Counted from the stretch's first letter, positions 1 through 10,448 are shown. The stretch is DNA of 64,000 nucleotides from Sialis fuliginosa (GCA_961205875.1 OY540812.1:34047098-34111097), one strand, 5' to 3'. The notes: generated from the sequence alone by a model not told the origin. Program-made: numbers and translations.

Positions 1-780
1 AATCATAAACTTAATCATAAACTTAATCATAAACTTAAACATAAACTTAAACATAAACTTAATCATAAACTTAATAATAAACTTAAACATAAACTTAATC
101 ATAAACTTAAAGATAAACTTAATCATAATCTAAATCATAAACTTAATCATAAACTTAATTATAAACTTAATCTTAAACTTAATCATAAACTTAATCATAA
201 ACTTAATCATAAATTTAATCATAAACTTAAACATAAACTTCAACCTAAACTTAATCATAAACTTAATCATAAACTTAATCATAAACTTAAACATAAACTT
301 AATCATAAAATTAATCATAAACTTAATCATAAACTTAAACATAAACTTTATCATAAACTTAAACATTAATTAAAACATAAACATAAACTTAAACATAAAC
401 TTAATCATAAACTTAAACATAAACTTATACATAAACCTAAACATAAACTTAAACATAAACTTAAACATAAACTTAAACATAAACTTAATCATAAACTTAA
501 TCATAAACTTAAACATAAACTTAATCATAAACTTAAAGATAAACTTAATCATAAACTTAATCATAAAATTAAACATAAACTTAATCATAAACTTAATCAT
601 AAACTTAAACATAAACTTAATCATAAACTTAAAGATAAACTTAATCATAATCTAAATCATAAACTTAATCATAAACTTAAACATAAACTTAATCATAAAC
701 TTAAAGATAAACTTAATCATAAACTTAATCATAAAATTAAACATAAACTTAATCATAAACTTAATCATAAACTTAAACAT
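1..780 (-). repeat. L-type 12-mer satellite block 1
   Basis: This is a tandem array of AAACTTAATCAT and AAACTTAAACAT, with scattered variants such as AAAGAT, AAACCT and AATAAT. Each unit looks like two diverged copies of the CATAAA hexamer. The block is cut by the window start. It contains almost no G on this strand and no complex sequence. Open frames across it are by-products of a period divisible by three. Confidence 0.95.
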
Positions 781-897
781 AAACATAAACATAAACATAA
801 ACATAAACATAAACATAAACATAAACATAAACATAAACTTAACATAAACATAAACATAAACATAAACATAAACATAAACATAAACATAAACATAAAC
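781..897 (-). repeat. CATAAA hexamer arm left of spacer A1
   Basis: This is a nearly pure (CATAAA)n array with one phase-breaking CTTAACAT interruption near 838. The same interruption occurs in the left arms of spacers A2, A3 and A5 but not A4 or A6, so it is a lineage marker. It is the inverted partner of the TTTATG array right of the spacer. Confidence 0.95.
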
Positions 898-1162
898 AAC
901 ACATTTCGTCTCAATTCGATTTTGCATAGAAAAATAATTATATAAAATCTTCCTCAAGACAGATTAGATACAAATCGACTCGATTTGTATTAATTCGGTG
1001 TATTTTGTATTTATTCGTTAATAGTTGTCTTGATTCGTTTCAAACAGTCTATTTTAACCAGTTTTTTATATCATTTCGAAAAGTTTCAGCGCTAATCAGA
1101 AATTAAGAGTCAAAATGTCTAGATTTGACTTAATTTGATGTTATTTGAGTGATATGATGCAT
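898..1162 (+). repeat. Spacer A1, 265-bp complex-sequence module
   Basis: This is non-satellite sequence at the centre of an inverted hexamer pair. It starts near AACACATTTCGTCTC and ends in GATATGATGCAT. It holds about nine CpGs, whereas the flanking arrays have none, and several ATTCG motifs. Near-identical 265-bp copies occur at 2476, 5802, 15338, 51362 and 54618, and related 318-bp copies lie in the other orientation. No open frame of note, terminal inverted repeat or RNA gene was recognised. Function unknown. Confidence 0.9.
968..990. other. 23-bp dyad inside spacer A1
   Basis: ATACAAATCGA and TCGATTTGTAT form perfect 11-bp arms around a single C. The dyad is kept in the other A spacers. 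In B1-B4 one arm has a T/A change (ACATATCGA); B5 keeps ACAAATCGA. It could be a dimeric protein-binding site or a cruciform; this is inference. Confidence 0.7.
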
Positions 1163-2080
1163 ATTTATGTTTAAGATTATGTTTATGTTTATGTTTATGT
1201 TTATGTTTATGTTTATGTTTATGTTTATGTTTATGTTTATGTTTATGTTTATGTTTATGTTTATGTTTATGTTTATGTTTATGTTTATGTTTATGTTTAT
1301 GTTTATGTTTATGTTTATGTTTATGTTTATGTTTATGTTTATGTTTATGTTTATGTTTATGTTTATGTTTATGTTTATGTTTATGTTTATGTTTATGTTT
1401 ATGTTTTAATTTATGTTTAAGTTTATGATTATGTTTATGTTTAAGCTTATGTTTAAAATTATTATTTGAGTTTATGTGTATGTTTTTTTTTATGTTTTTG
1501 TTTATGTTTATGTTTATGTTTATGTTTATGTTTATGTTTATGTTTATGTTTATGTTTATGTTTATGTTTATGTTTATGTTTATGTTTATGTTTATGTTTA
1601 TGTTTATGTTTATGTTTATGTTTTATGTTTATGTTTATGTTTATGTTTATGTTTATGTTTATGTTTATGTTTATGTTTATGTTTATGTTTATGTTTATGT
1701 TTATGTTTATGTTTATGTTTATGTTTATGTTTATGTTTATGTTTATGTTTATGTTTTAATTTATGTTTAAGTTTATGATTATGTTTATGTTTAAACTTAT
1801 GTTTAAAATTATATTTAAGTTTATGTTTATGTTTTTTTTTATGTTTTTGTTTATGTTTATGTTTATGTTTAAGTTTATGTTTATGTTAATGTTTATGTTT
1901 ATGTTTATGTTTATGTTTATGTTTATGTTTATGTTTAAATTTATATTTAAGTTTATGTTTATGTTTATGTTTAAGTTTTAATTTATGTTTAAGTTTATGT
2001 TTTATTTATGTTTAAGTAATGTTTATGTTTATGTTCAAATTTATGTTTAAATTTATGTTAAAGTTTATGTTTAAGTTTAT
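1163..2080 (+). repeat. TTTATG arm right of A1, with two link sequences
   Basis: (TTTATG)n arrays are interrupted twice by a conserved degenerate link of about 95 bp (about 1404-1499 and 1754-1850). The link runs from TTTTAATTTATGTTTAAG through TTTATGATTATG to a T-rich run and TATGTTTTTG. A phase break (TTTTATG) lies near 1621. The last 150 bp decay into TTTAAG and TTTAAA variants before the polarity switch. Confidence 0.9.
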
Positions 2081-2094
2081 TTAAACATAAACTT
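2061..2094. repeat. Polarity-switch junction J1 (L type)
   Basis: AAGTTTATGTTTAA (2061-2074) and TTAAACATAAACTT (2081-2094) are exact reverse complements around the 6-nt loop GTTTAT. The TTTATG strand switches to the CATAAA strand here. J9 at 49303 is the same. Confidence 0.85.
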
Positions 2095-2340
2095 AATCAT
2101 AAACTTAAACATAAATTTAAACTAAAATTAAAACATAAACTTAATTATAAATTAAAACATAAACTTAAACATAAACTTAATCATAAACTTAATCATAAAC
2201 TTAATAATAAACTTAAACATAAACTTAATCATAAACTTAAACATAAACTTAATCATAAACTTAAAGATAAACTTAATCATAAACTTAATCATAAAATTAA
2301 ACATAAACTTAATCATAAACTTAATCATAAACTTAAACAT
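2081..2340 (-). repeat. L-type 12-mer satellite block 2
   Basis: This is a short AAACTTAATCAT/AAACTTAAACAT array between junction J1 and the left arm of spacer A2. Its first 150 bp match the sequence that follows junction J9 (from 49323). Confidence 0.9.
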
Positions 2341-2475
2341 AAACATAAACATAAACATAAACATAAACATAAACATAAACATAAACATAAACATAAACAT
2401 AAACATAAACATAAACTTAACATAAACATAAACATAATCATAAACATAAACATAAACATAAACATAAACATAAAC
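2341..2475 (-). repeat. CATAAA hexamer arm left of spacer A2
   Basis: A (CATAAA)n array with the CTTAACAT interruption near 2417 and a single CATAATCAT variant near 2434. Confidence 0.92.
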
Positions 2476-2740
2476 AACACATTTCGTCTCAATTCGATTT
2501 TGCATAGAAAAATAATTATATAAAATCTTCCTCAAGACAGATTAGATACAAATCGACTCGATTTGTATTAATTCGGTGTATTTTGTATTTATTCGTTAAT
2601 AGTTGTCTTGATTCGTTTCAAACAGTCTATTTTAACCAGTTTTTTATATCAATTCGAAAAGTTTCAGCGCTAATCAGAAATTAAGAGTCAAAATGTCTAG
2701 ATTTGACTTAATTTGATGTTATTTGAGTGATATGATGCAT
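2476..2740 (+). repeat. Spacer A2
   Basis: A 265-bp copy of the A module, nearly identical to A1. A1 reads ATCATTTCGAAAAG near its end where this copy, like A3 to A6, reads ATCAATTCGAAAAG. It is followed directly by GTTTATGTTTAAGATTATG and the hexamer array. Confidence 0.9.
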
Positions 2741-3862
2741 GTTTATGTTTAAGATTATGTTTATGTTTATGTTTATGTTTATGTTTATGTTTATGTTTAT
2801 GTTTATGTTTATGTTTATGTTTATGTTTATGTTTATGTTTATGTTTATGTTTATGTTTATGTTTATGTTTATGTTTATGTTTATGTTTATGTTTATGTTT
2901 ATGTTTATGTTTATGTTTATGTTTATGTTTATGTTTATGTTTATGTTTATGTTTATGTTTATGTTTATGTTTATGTTTATGTTTATGTTTATGTTTATGT
3001 TTATGTTTATGTTTATGTTTATGTTTATGTTTATGTTTATGTTTATGTTTATGTTTTAATTTATGTTTAAGTTTATGATTATGTTTATGTTTAAGCTTAT
3101 GTTTAAAATTATTATTTGAGTTTATGTGTATGTTTTTTTTTATGTTTTTGTTTATGTTTATGTTTATGTTTATGTTTATGTTTATGTTTATGTTTGTGTT
3201 TATGTTTATGTTTATGTTTATGTTTATGTTTATGTTTATGTTTATGTTTATGTTTATGTTTATGTTTATGTTTATGTTTATGTTTATGTTTATGTTTATG
3301 TTTATGTTTATGTTTATGTTTATGTTTAAGTTTATGTTTATGTTTATGTTTATGTTTATGTTTATGTTTATGTTTATGTTTATGTTTATGTTTATGTTTA
3401 TGTTTATGTATATGTTTATGTTTAAGTTTATGTTTATGTTTAAGTTTATGTTTATGTTTGTGTTTATGTTTATGTTTATGTTTATGTTTAAGCTTGTGTT
3501 TATGTTTATGTTTATGTTTATGTTTATGTTTATGTTTATGTTTATGTTTATGTTTATGTTTATGTTTATGTTTATGTTTATGTTTATGTTTATGTTTATG
3601 TTTTAATTTATGTTTAAGTTTATGATTATGTTTATGTTTAAACTTATGTTTAAAATTATATTTAAGTTTATGTTTATGTTTTTTTTTATGTTTTTGTTTA
3701 TGTTTATGTTTATGTTTATGTTTATGTTTATGTTTATGTTTATGTTTTTGTTTATGTTGTTGTTTATGTTTATGTTTATGTTTTAATTTATTTTTAAGTA
3801 ATGTTTATGTTTATGTTCAAATTTATGTTTAAAATTATGTTAAAGTTTATGTTTAAGTTTAT
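2741..3862 (+). repeat. TTTATG arm right of A2, with two links
   Basis: About 300 bp of nearly pure TTTATG comes first, then a link copy (about 3054-3150), a second hexamer array, another link (about 3601-3697) and a decaying tail. The middle array carries marker variants: TTTGTG near 3195, TATATG near 3409 and AAGCTTGTG near 3491. The same markers recur at 13200-13230, 48600-48680 and 52320-52410. Confidence 0.9.
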
Positions 3863-3876
3863 TTAAAATCAAACTT
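3843..3876. repeat. Polarity-switch junction J2 (L type, imperfect)
   Basis: AAGTTTATGTTTAA, the loop GTTTAT, then TTAAAATCAAACTT. The right arm differs from a perfect complement at three central positions. The same imperfect form occurs at J3 and J10. Confidence 0.8.
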
Positions 3877-5691
3877 AATCATAAACTTAAACATAAATTT
3901 AAACATAAATTAAAACATAAACTTAATTATAAATTAAAACATAAACTTAAACATAAATTTAAAAAAAACCTAAACATAAACTTAATCATAAACTTAATCA
4001 TAAACTCAATCATAAACATAAACATAAATTAAAACTAAACATAATCATAAACTTAATCATAAACTTAATCATAAACTTAATCATAAACTTAATCATAAAC
4101 TTAAACATAAACTTAAACCTAAACTTAATCATAAACTTAATCATAAACTTAATCATAAACTTAAACATAAACTTAATCATAAAATTAATCATAAACTTAA
4201 TCATAAACTTAAACATAAACTCTATCATAAACTTAAACAAAAATTAAAACAAACAAAAACTTAAACATAAACTTAATCATAAACTTTAACATAAACTTAA
4301 TCATAAACTTAATCATAAACTTATTCATAAACTTAATCATAAACTTAATCATAAACTTAAACATAAACTTAAACCTAAACTTAATCATAAACTTAACCAT
4401 AAACTTAATCATACACTTAAACATAAACTTAATCATAAAATTAATCATAAACTTTATCATAAACTTAAACATAAATTAAAACATAAACATAAACTTAAAC
4501 ATAAACTTAATCATAAACTTAAACATAAACTTAATCATAAACTTAATCATAAACTTAAACATTAACTTAAACCTAAACTTAATCATAAACTTAATCATAA
4601 ACTTAATCATAAACTTAAACATAAACGTAATCATAAAATTAATCATAAACTTTATCATAAACTTAAACATAAATTAAAACATAAACATAAACATAAACTT
4701 AAACATAATCTTAATCATAAACTTAATCATAAACTTAAACATAAACTTAATCATAAACTTAAAGATAAACTTAATCATAAACTTAAACATAAAATTAAAC
4801 ATAAACTTAATCATAAACTTAATCATAAACTTAAACATAAACTTAATCATAAACTTAAAGATAAACTTAATCATAATCTAAATCATAAACTTAATCATAA
4901 ACTTAATCATAAACTTAATCATAAACTTAATCATAAACTTAAACATAAACTTAAACATAAACTTAATCATAAACTTAATAATAAACTTAAACATAAACTT
5001 AATCATAAACTTAAAGATAAACTTAATCATAATCTAAATCATAAACTTAATCATAAACTTAATTATAAACTTAATCTTAAACTTAATCATAAACTTAATC
5101 ATAAACTTAATCATAAATTTAATCATAAACTTAAACATAAACTTCAACCTAAACTTAATCATAAACTTAATCATAAACTTAATCATAAACTTAAACATAA
5201 ACTTAAACATAAACTTAATCATAAAATTAATCATAAACTTAATCATAAACTTAAACATAAACTTTATCATAAACTTAAACATTAATTAAAACATAAACAT
5301 AAACTTAAACATAAACTTAATCATAAACTTAAACATAAACTTATACATAAACCTAAACATAAACTTAAACATAAACTTAAACATAAACTTAAACATAAAC
5401 TTAATCATAAACTTAATCATAAACTTAAACATAAACTTAATCATAAACTTAAAGATAAACTTAATCATAAACTTAATCATAAAATTAAACATAAACTTAA
5501 TCATAAACTTAATCATAAACTTAAACATAAACTTAATCATAAACTTAAAGATAAACTTAATCATAATCTAAATCATAAACTTAATCATAAACTTAAACAT
5601 AAACTTAATCATAAACTTAAAGATAAACTTAATCATAAACTTAATCATAAAATTAAACATAAACTTAATCATAAACTTAATCATAAACTTA
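3863..5691 (-). repeat. L-type 12-mer satellite block 3
   Basis: A 1.8-kb array of AAACTTAATCAT and AAACTTAAACAT with local degenerate segments (for example an A-run near 3961 and TTAAAACAAACAAAAAC near 4244). Its first 600 bp match 13731-14345 and 53025-53630. Its last 600 bp match the array before spacer A5, and 5034-5570 also repeats the first 650 bp of the window. Confidence 0.92.
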
Positions 5692-5801
5692 AACATAAAC
5701 ATAAACATAAACATAAACATAAACATAAACATAAACATAAACTTAACATAAACATAAACATAAACATAAACATAAACATAAACATAAACATAAACATAAA
5801 C
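5692..5801 (-). repeat. CATAAA hexamer arm left of spacer A3
   Basis: A (CATAAA)n array with the CTTAACAT interruption near 5742. Confidence 0.92.
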
Positions 5802-6066
5802 AACACATTTCGTCTCAATTCGATTTTGCATAGAAAAATAATTATATAAAATCTTCCTCAAGACAGATTAGATACAAATCGACTCGATTTGTATTAATTC
5901 GGTGTATTTTGTATTTATTCGTTAATAGTTGTCTTGATTCGTTTCAAACAGTCTATTTTAACCAGTTTTTTATATCAATTCGAAAAGTTTCAGCGCTAAT
6001 CAGAAATTAAGAGTCAAAATGTCTAGATTTGACTTAATTTGATGTTATTTGAGTGATATGATGCAT
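5802..6066 (+). repeat. Spacer A3
   Basis: A 265-bp A module. It is the apparent paralogue of A5 (51362), since the flanking arrays also match. The right arm of A3 is interrupted by retrotransposon 1, while that of A5 is not. Confidence 0.9.
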
Positions 6067-6203
6067 GTTTATGTTTAAGATTATGTTTATGTTTATGTTT
6101 ATGTTTATGTTTATGTTTATGTTTATGTTTATGTTTATGTTTATGTTTATGTTTATGTTTATGTTTATGTTTATGTTTATGTTTATGTTTATGTTTATGT
6201 TTA
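6067..6203 (+). repeat. TTTATG array cut by retrotransposon 1
   Basis: About 137 bp of hexamer array ends abruptly at ...TTTATC against integrase-coding sequence. The array resumes at 12663 and reaches the usual link at about 12772. The two parts (137 and 109 bp) add up to about the length of the uninterrupted paralogous array at 51627-51927. Confidence 0.9.
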
Positions 6204-7615
6204 TCATTTTACCCTTGGCCTTTTCCAATGCTTGTTGGATTCTCTCTGCATTGGGGATCTCGGTATCGGCGATCCCGTGGAGCTGCCAACGGTTCTCCAG
6301 TGAATGGGGCAATTCTCGTCCCATGAACACGACAGCCGGCGAATGTTGGATAGCTTCATTCTCCGTACTGTTATGACTCAGGGCGACGCAAGGTAGGTAT
6401 TTGTCCCATTCTCGGTGAGTCCGCCCCAACTGGTTCACTAGCATAGTCAACCCGGCTTTCAGGTCTCGATTAACTCTTTCGGCCTGATTCGCTTGGGGTC
6501 GATATGGCGTCGTGGTTATAGGATGTATTCCCCATGCCAGACACATGTCTTTGAATTTTCCCGAGGTAAAACATCGGGCGTTGTCTGATACCACATATTC
6601 GGGGGGGCCATATCGAGACCACACCTGTTCAGCTAGCTTAGCACAGGTGACTTCACTAGTGGCTCGGGCAGTAGGAATCAGTTCCACCCATTTGGAAAAG
6701 CCATCGACTAGAGTCAGTACGTACTGGTTTCCACGCGACGACCTGGTTAGGGGGCCTACATAATCTATGTAGACTCTCTCCCAAATTCGAGATGGGGGGT
6801 TCGACGCCAAGAGCCCCGATGGTGCTTGATTACTAGCTTTTGCCTGTTGGCAGATAGGGCACCCCTTTACGTACTGAGCCACATCGCGATACAGGTCCCT
6901 CCACCAGAACGTCTTAGCGATGGACCGATACGTTTTTGTAATGCCTGGATGTACTGCAGAATCTAAGTCGTGGAAGTAGACCAGGATCATCCCTCGGATC
7001 GCTGCGGGCACCACCACCCGCCGAAGCCTTCGTCGACCGACCTCCTTCATCAACAAGCCCTGACGTACACTAAACCCTTTTACATTCTGACCCGCCTGAA
7101 CTTGGTCCAGAATGAGGCGTGTGTCAGGGTCCTGCGATTGGTGGTCTTTTATCGATGTGAAAGACTCCGGGACGTGCTGAAGTGCATTTAGCTCTCCCGA
7201 AGGAGGATCTTCTCCGACCTCGAAAAGGCGACTCAAGCAGTCCGCCACTGGGTTTAAGGCTCCACGGATGTGTTGTACCGTGAATTTAAACCGACTTAGC
7301 CTTAAAACCCACCTTCCCACCTTTCCCAACTGCTTAGGGTGGTTAAACATCCACGCCAGAGCCGAGTTGTCTGTTTGAAGGGTGAATGGTTGTATCTCGA
7401 GATACGCCTGAAACTTCTCAATCGCCCACACCGCTGCGAGACATTCCCGTTCATAAATCGGATATCTCCGTTCGGCCGGGTTGAGCTTCCGGCTGGCGTA
7501 TTGGATCGCGCGAAATACCCCATCCACCTCTTGTAGCAGTACAGCTCCTAGCGCGATGTCTGACGCGTCAGTTTGGACCACGAAAGGTTTGTTGAAGTCC
7601 GGGAAGGTTAATGGC
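6204..7615 (-). pseudogene. pol: pol, RNase H and integrase segment (truncated)
   Basis: This part of pol would degrade the RNA of the RNA-DNA hybrid and insert the cDNA. Numbering from the GTG codon at 7581, RNase H shows TDAS (D5), YERECLA (E46), QTDNSA (D71) and NPVADCLSR (D114). Integrase shows an HHCC zinc site (H204, H211, C241, C244) and a catalytic D273, D333, E368 triad, with 34 residues between the last two. The core is followed by about 90 residues and then the frame enters the hexamer repeat as an Asn-Ile run until a stop at 6034. The true C-terminus is therefore lost and the tail is a junction product. The frame is displaced by one base from the upstream reverse transcriptase frame. 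All catalytic residues listed are intact, which suggests a fairly recent death. Confidence 0.92.
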
Positions 7616-8074
7616 GGGCGATATTAGTTGCTCCTTCAATAAATTGAACGCCCTGATTTCCTTTTCGCCCATCTGGAATCTGGTGTTCTTCCTTTTTAAA
7701 TTATTCAGAGGGGCGGCGATTTCTGCCAAATGGGGTATGAAGCGGCCAAAAAAACCCACCATTCCTAAGAAACTCTGAACCTGCTTCAGTGTTTTGGGGG
7801 TCTGCAAAGCATTTATGGCGAAAGCCTTTTCGGGGTTGACCTGAATCCCCTCTCCGGATATGATGTGACCCAGAAACTTAATTCGGCTCCTGCACAGGGA
7901 CATTTTCTCTGGATTTACCGTGAAACCCGCTCCTCCTAGCCGTCGAAAAACCTCTCTCAAATGGTCAAAATGCTCAGAGACTGACTTACTATACACTAAT
8001 AGGTCGTCCAAATACGGATAGACGCATTGAAATTTAAGATCTGCGAATAGATCGAAGATGACTCGGTTCAGGGC
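7616..8074 (-). pseudogene. pol: pol, reverse transcriptase second half
   Basis: This segment continues the protease/reverse transcriptase frame after an in-frame TAG. It carries the YLDD active-site box (Gypsy elements usually have YxDD) near 8005-8016, followed by the FLGH primer-grip region and the connection towards RNase H. Near 7614-7619 the reading passes into another frame; a run of three G on the plus strand looks like a one-base insertion, after which the downstream frame continues as RNase H. Read straight on, this frame ends at 7568 with an unrelated tail. Neighbours and domain order fit a single ancestral pol polyprotein. Confidence 0.9.
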
Positions 8075-9103
8075 CTATGGAGAGACACATAGCCCGAACG
8101 GAGTATATCGAAACTGGTACGCCCCGTTTGGAATTAGAAAGGTGGTATATCCCCTAGAACCCTTCTCGAGCGGGATTTGATAAAACGCAGACGTGAGATC
8201 GATAGTGGAGAAGATTTTCGCGCCATGTAATGCTTGGAACGCGTTGTCAAGCGACGGAGCAGGAAAGGAATCATATATTATCTTTTGATTCAAATTGCGG
8301 TAATCCACGCAAAGACGCATTCCACCGCTAGGCTTCCTAATTAGAAAGGCTGGAGAACCATAGGGGCTCTTCGACGGCTCGATAATGCCCTCTCTTAATA
8401 GTTTTTGCACATGTTCATTCATTTCTCTGGCCTTTGGGGGAGTCAACGGGTAGGGGGCCTTACGTATTGGTAAATCATCTGTCAGGCGGATTTTGTATTC
8501 ATAATTCAGAGCCTTGCCTACCCTGTCAGTGATTACATCCCTAAATTCGGTGATGATCCCTTGTAAGGCCGCTGACTCCGCCGCCGAGAGCTGGAACGAA
8601 CAGTCCATGGAGAGCTCCACTGAAGTTGCTAGTTTCTCCCCTGCCTGATGCATCAGCATTACCGACACCCGATCTTTAAATTTAAACTGTATTTTTGACG
8701 ACGCGATATCCACGGTACACCGCATTTTCTGCAAAGCATCCACCCCCAGGACGCAACCGTGTGCCAGACCCGAGACCACTAAGAATTCCAGCTTCCACGT
8801 AAAATTGCTAATTTTGACTTTAAGCCTCACCTTGGCCGTTATCGTCAACATTGAGCCGTTGGCTGCCCTACAGGTTATCTGGGTGGGAGTAGGTTGAACC
8901 TTGTGTAGCTCCCCCAGAACCTCAGTTGAAATGAACGACAAGGACGCGCCTGTGTCGACGAGTGCCACCTGTTTTTTATCGTTTAACTCAATACTGACGA
9001 ATGGTAGCGAAGGCGCGGTCTTTCTTATAACAGGCCCTTTTCTTAGAATTCGAGACGCGTAGCCTGTGGTAAGCCGTCTCGTCTTTCGTTTTCCGAGGGT
9101 GGT
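8075..9103 (-). pseudogene. pol: pol, protease and reverse transcriptase first half
   Basis: The frame is open from 9103 and overlaps the end of gag by about 60 bases in the -1 frame, as expected for expression by ribosomal frameshifting. The aspartic protease motif LVDTGAS lies at about 8944-8965, and a second conserved stretch, GCVLGVDAL, follows about 65 residues on. Reverse transcriptase starts around the SPYGSPAFLIRK motif and includes the first catalytic aspartate in FSTIDLTSAFYQ. The frame stops at TAG 8075-8077, just after PFGLCVSP, in the middle of the fingers/palm region. That stop is a loss-of-function change, because the same frame carries on with conserved sequence beyond it. There is no ATG at the start of this frame. 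Confidence 0.92.
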
Positions 9104-10125
9104 TCACGGTTAATATTGTTCGCTCTCTGAGGATTAGAGTGGGCCCCATTCCCTCGATGACGTGGTTGTTCGGAAAACTCCCGCCTGTTTTGGAATCTGT
9201 CTGGAGTTTCCTGTCTAGCAGGGAACGACGATGAAAAGCGACGCTGATACGCCGCCGTTTGTCTTGCCAGAACTCTGAATTCCTCAATGTTGGAGGGAGG
9301 TACGGTGAAGCGCATCGCGTTGAAGGACTTAGCATTTATGTTACTGAACATCATTTGTATCAGCGATGCTTCCGGGCGTTCATATTCTAACGTTTTCGCC
9401 TTAGAATAAATGTCCTCTATGAATTCAGCCAAGTCTTCGTCAAAACGTTGCCGTCGACATACTAGCTGGCCGATTAGAGTCTCTCGATCGATAAAGGTAA
9501 TGTACTGGTGGATCAACGCATGTTTAATTTCCGACCACGCGTTCATCCTCGGCAGTCGATCTAACCACCATCGCCGTAGTGGCCCATCACATCTCCTTGC
9601 GACCAGATTGCAAATTTGGCCGTCGGTGAGTGGTGGACATGGCAAAATTTTGTCTACCTGCTCCATGAAAATTACAAGCTTAATTGGATCAAGCCCATTA
9701 CACTTATCCACTGATTGGAAAACATTTTGTGAATTGATCAGGATTTGGTCTCTATCGCATTGTTGAGTGGACCGCGGGATCATTTGTGCGATCTGATCGT
9801 TAAATGCTGCGTTTCTGTCCATCACGGACACTAACCTTGAGAGCGATTCTTGGGTACTTTCTTGCCGCGCCGCTAGGCCGGTTATTGCGTGGAACATATC
9901 TCTTTGCCAGGGATCCACATTCTCTCTTGTCTGACTCGCCGGTCGAGGCGGAGAAAGTTTAGGCGATACAGGAATTTGACTTGGTATATCAGCCCCAGTA
10001 TCCTTTTTCTCGGGTAAAAAGACATCACCGTTTTCTAGGTCGGGTAGGCTATGGTATCGAGATGAGGGTGGACCTCTTTCACTTCGAGATAATTTTCCTT
10101 TATCAGGGGAATGATTAACCGCCAT
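9043..10125 (-). CDS. gag: Gag-like capsid protein of retrotransposon 1
   Basis: This frame encodes about 360 residues and would form the intracellular particle that packages the element RNA. The first ATG of the frame is at 10125; an upstream TTG only extends it by two residues, so ATG is preferred. The N-terminal 110 residues are polar and proline-rich. A capsid-like region follows (roughly residues 130-290) with the W-containing segment RRWWLDRLP and the pattern ALIHQYITFIDRETLIGQL, typical of retrotransposon Gag. The C-terminus is Arg/Asn-rich, and I see no CCHC zinc knuckle, so RNA binding would rely on the basic tail. The frame is intact from ATG to the TAA at 9043. Pol lies immediately downstream in the -1 frame. 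Family assignment is by pattern and position. Confidence 0.85.
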   Translation of the reverse strand: MAVNHSPDKGKLSRSERGPPSSRYHSLPDLENGDVFLPEKKDTGADIPSQIPVSPKLSPPRPASQTRENVDPWQRDMFHAITGLAARQESTQESLSRLVSVMDRNAAFNDQIAQMIPRSTQQCDRDQILINSQNVFQSVDKCNGLDPIKLVIFMEQVDKILPCPPLTDGQICNLVARRCDGPLRRWWLDRLPRMNAWSEIKHALIHQYITFIDRETLIGQLVCRRQRFDEDLAEFIEDIYSKAKTLEYERPEASLIQMMFSNINAKSFNAMRFTVPPSNIEEFRVLARQTAAYQRRFSSSFPARQETPDRFQNRREFSEQPRHRGNGAHSNPQRANNINREPPSENERRDGLPQATRLEF

Positions 10126-10448
10126 TTTCAATTTTTAAAATAATCAAATATATAAATATAATACTCTTAGCAGACAATATTAATTTAAAAAAAAGGAAAA
10201 AAAATTGGAAGACATACAAAAAAAATACATATATATATGCAAAAGGAAAAAGAGAAGAGAAAAAAAAATATGATAGGCCAACCGTACGAACTGTGGATTC
10301 AGTAATGTACGGGTGCCTTGAACTCAACTCGGTTTTTCAGCAACCCAAGGGCTGAATACAACTTCTTGGCTCTGGCTCTATCTCTCAGCGTTGAAGGTGA
10401 GAGTTGTGAACAAAAATAATTGGTTTGATTGATTTTTAATCGAACTAC
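10126..10448 (-). other. Untranslated leader of retrotransposon 1
   Basis: These 323 bases lie between the primer site and the gag ATG. On the element's strand the leader is pyrimidine-rich near 10150-10270 and has no conserved domain. A 70-codon frame (10115-10327) overlaps it, is rich in Phe, and shows no recognisable product. Confidence 0.7.

Noticed and set aside
898-1162. Spacer as a MITE or other DNA transposon
   Set aside because: No terminal inverted repeats and no target duplication separable from the hexamer array; its only symmetry is the internal dyad.
6512-7191. Plus-strand frames of 70-80 codons within the integrase and RNase H region
   Set aside because: Antisense to clearly recognisable pol domains.
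8988-9335. 115-codon frame overlapping the gag/pol boundary
   Set aside because: Overlaps gag and the start of pol in a third frame, with no recognisable domain; a shadow frame.
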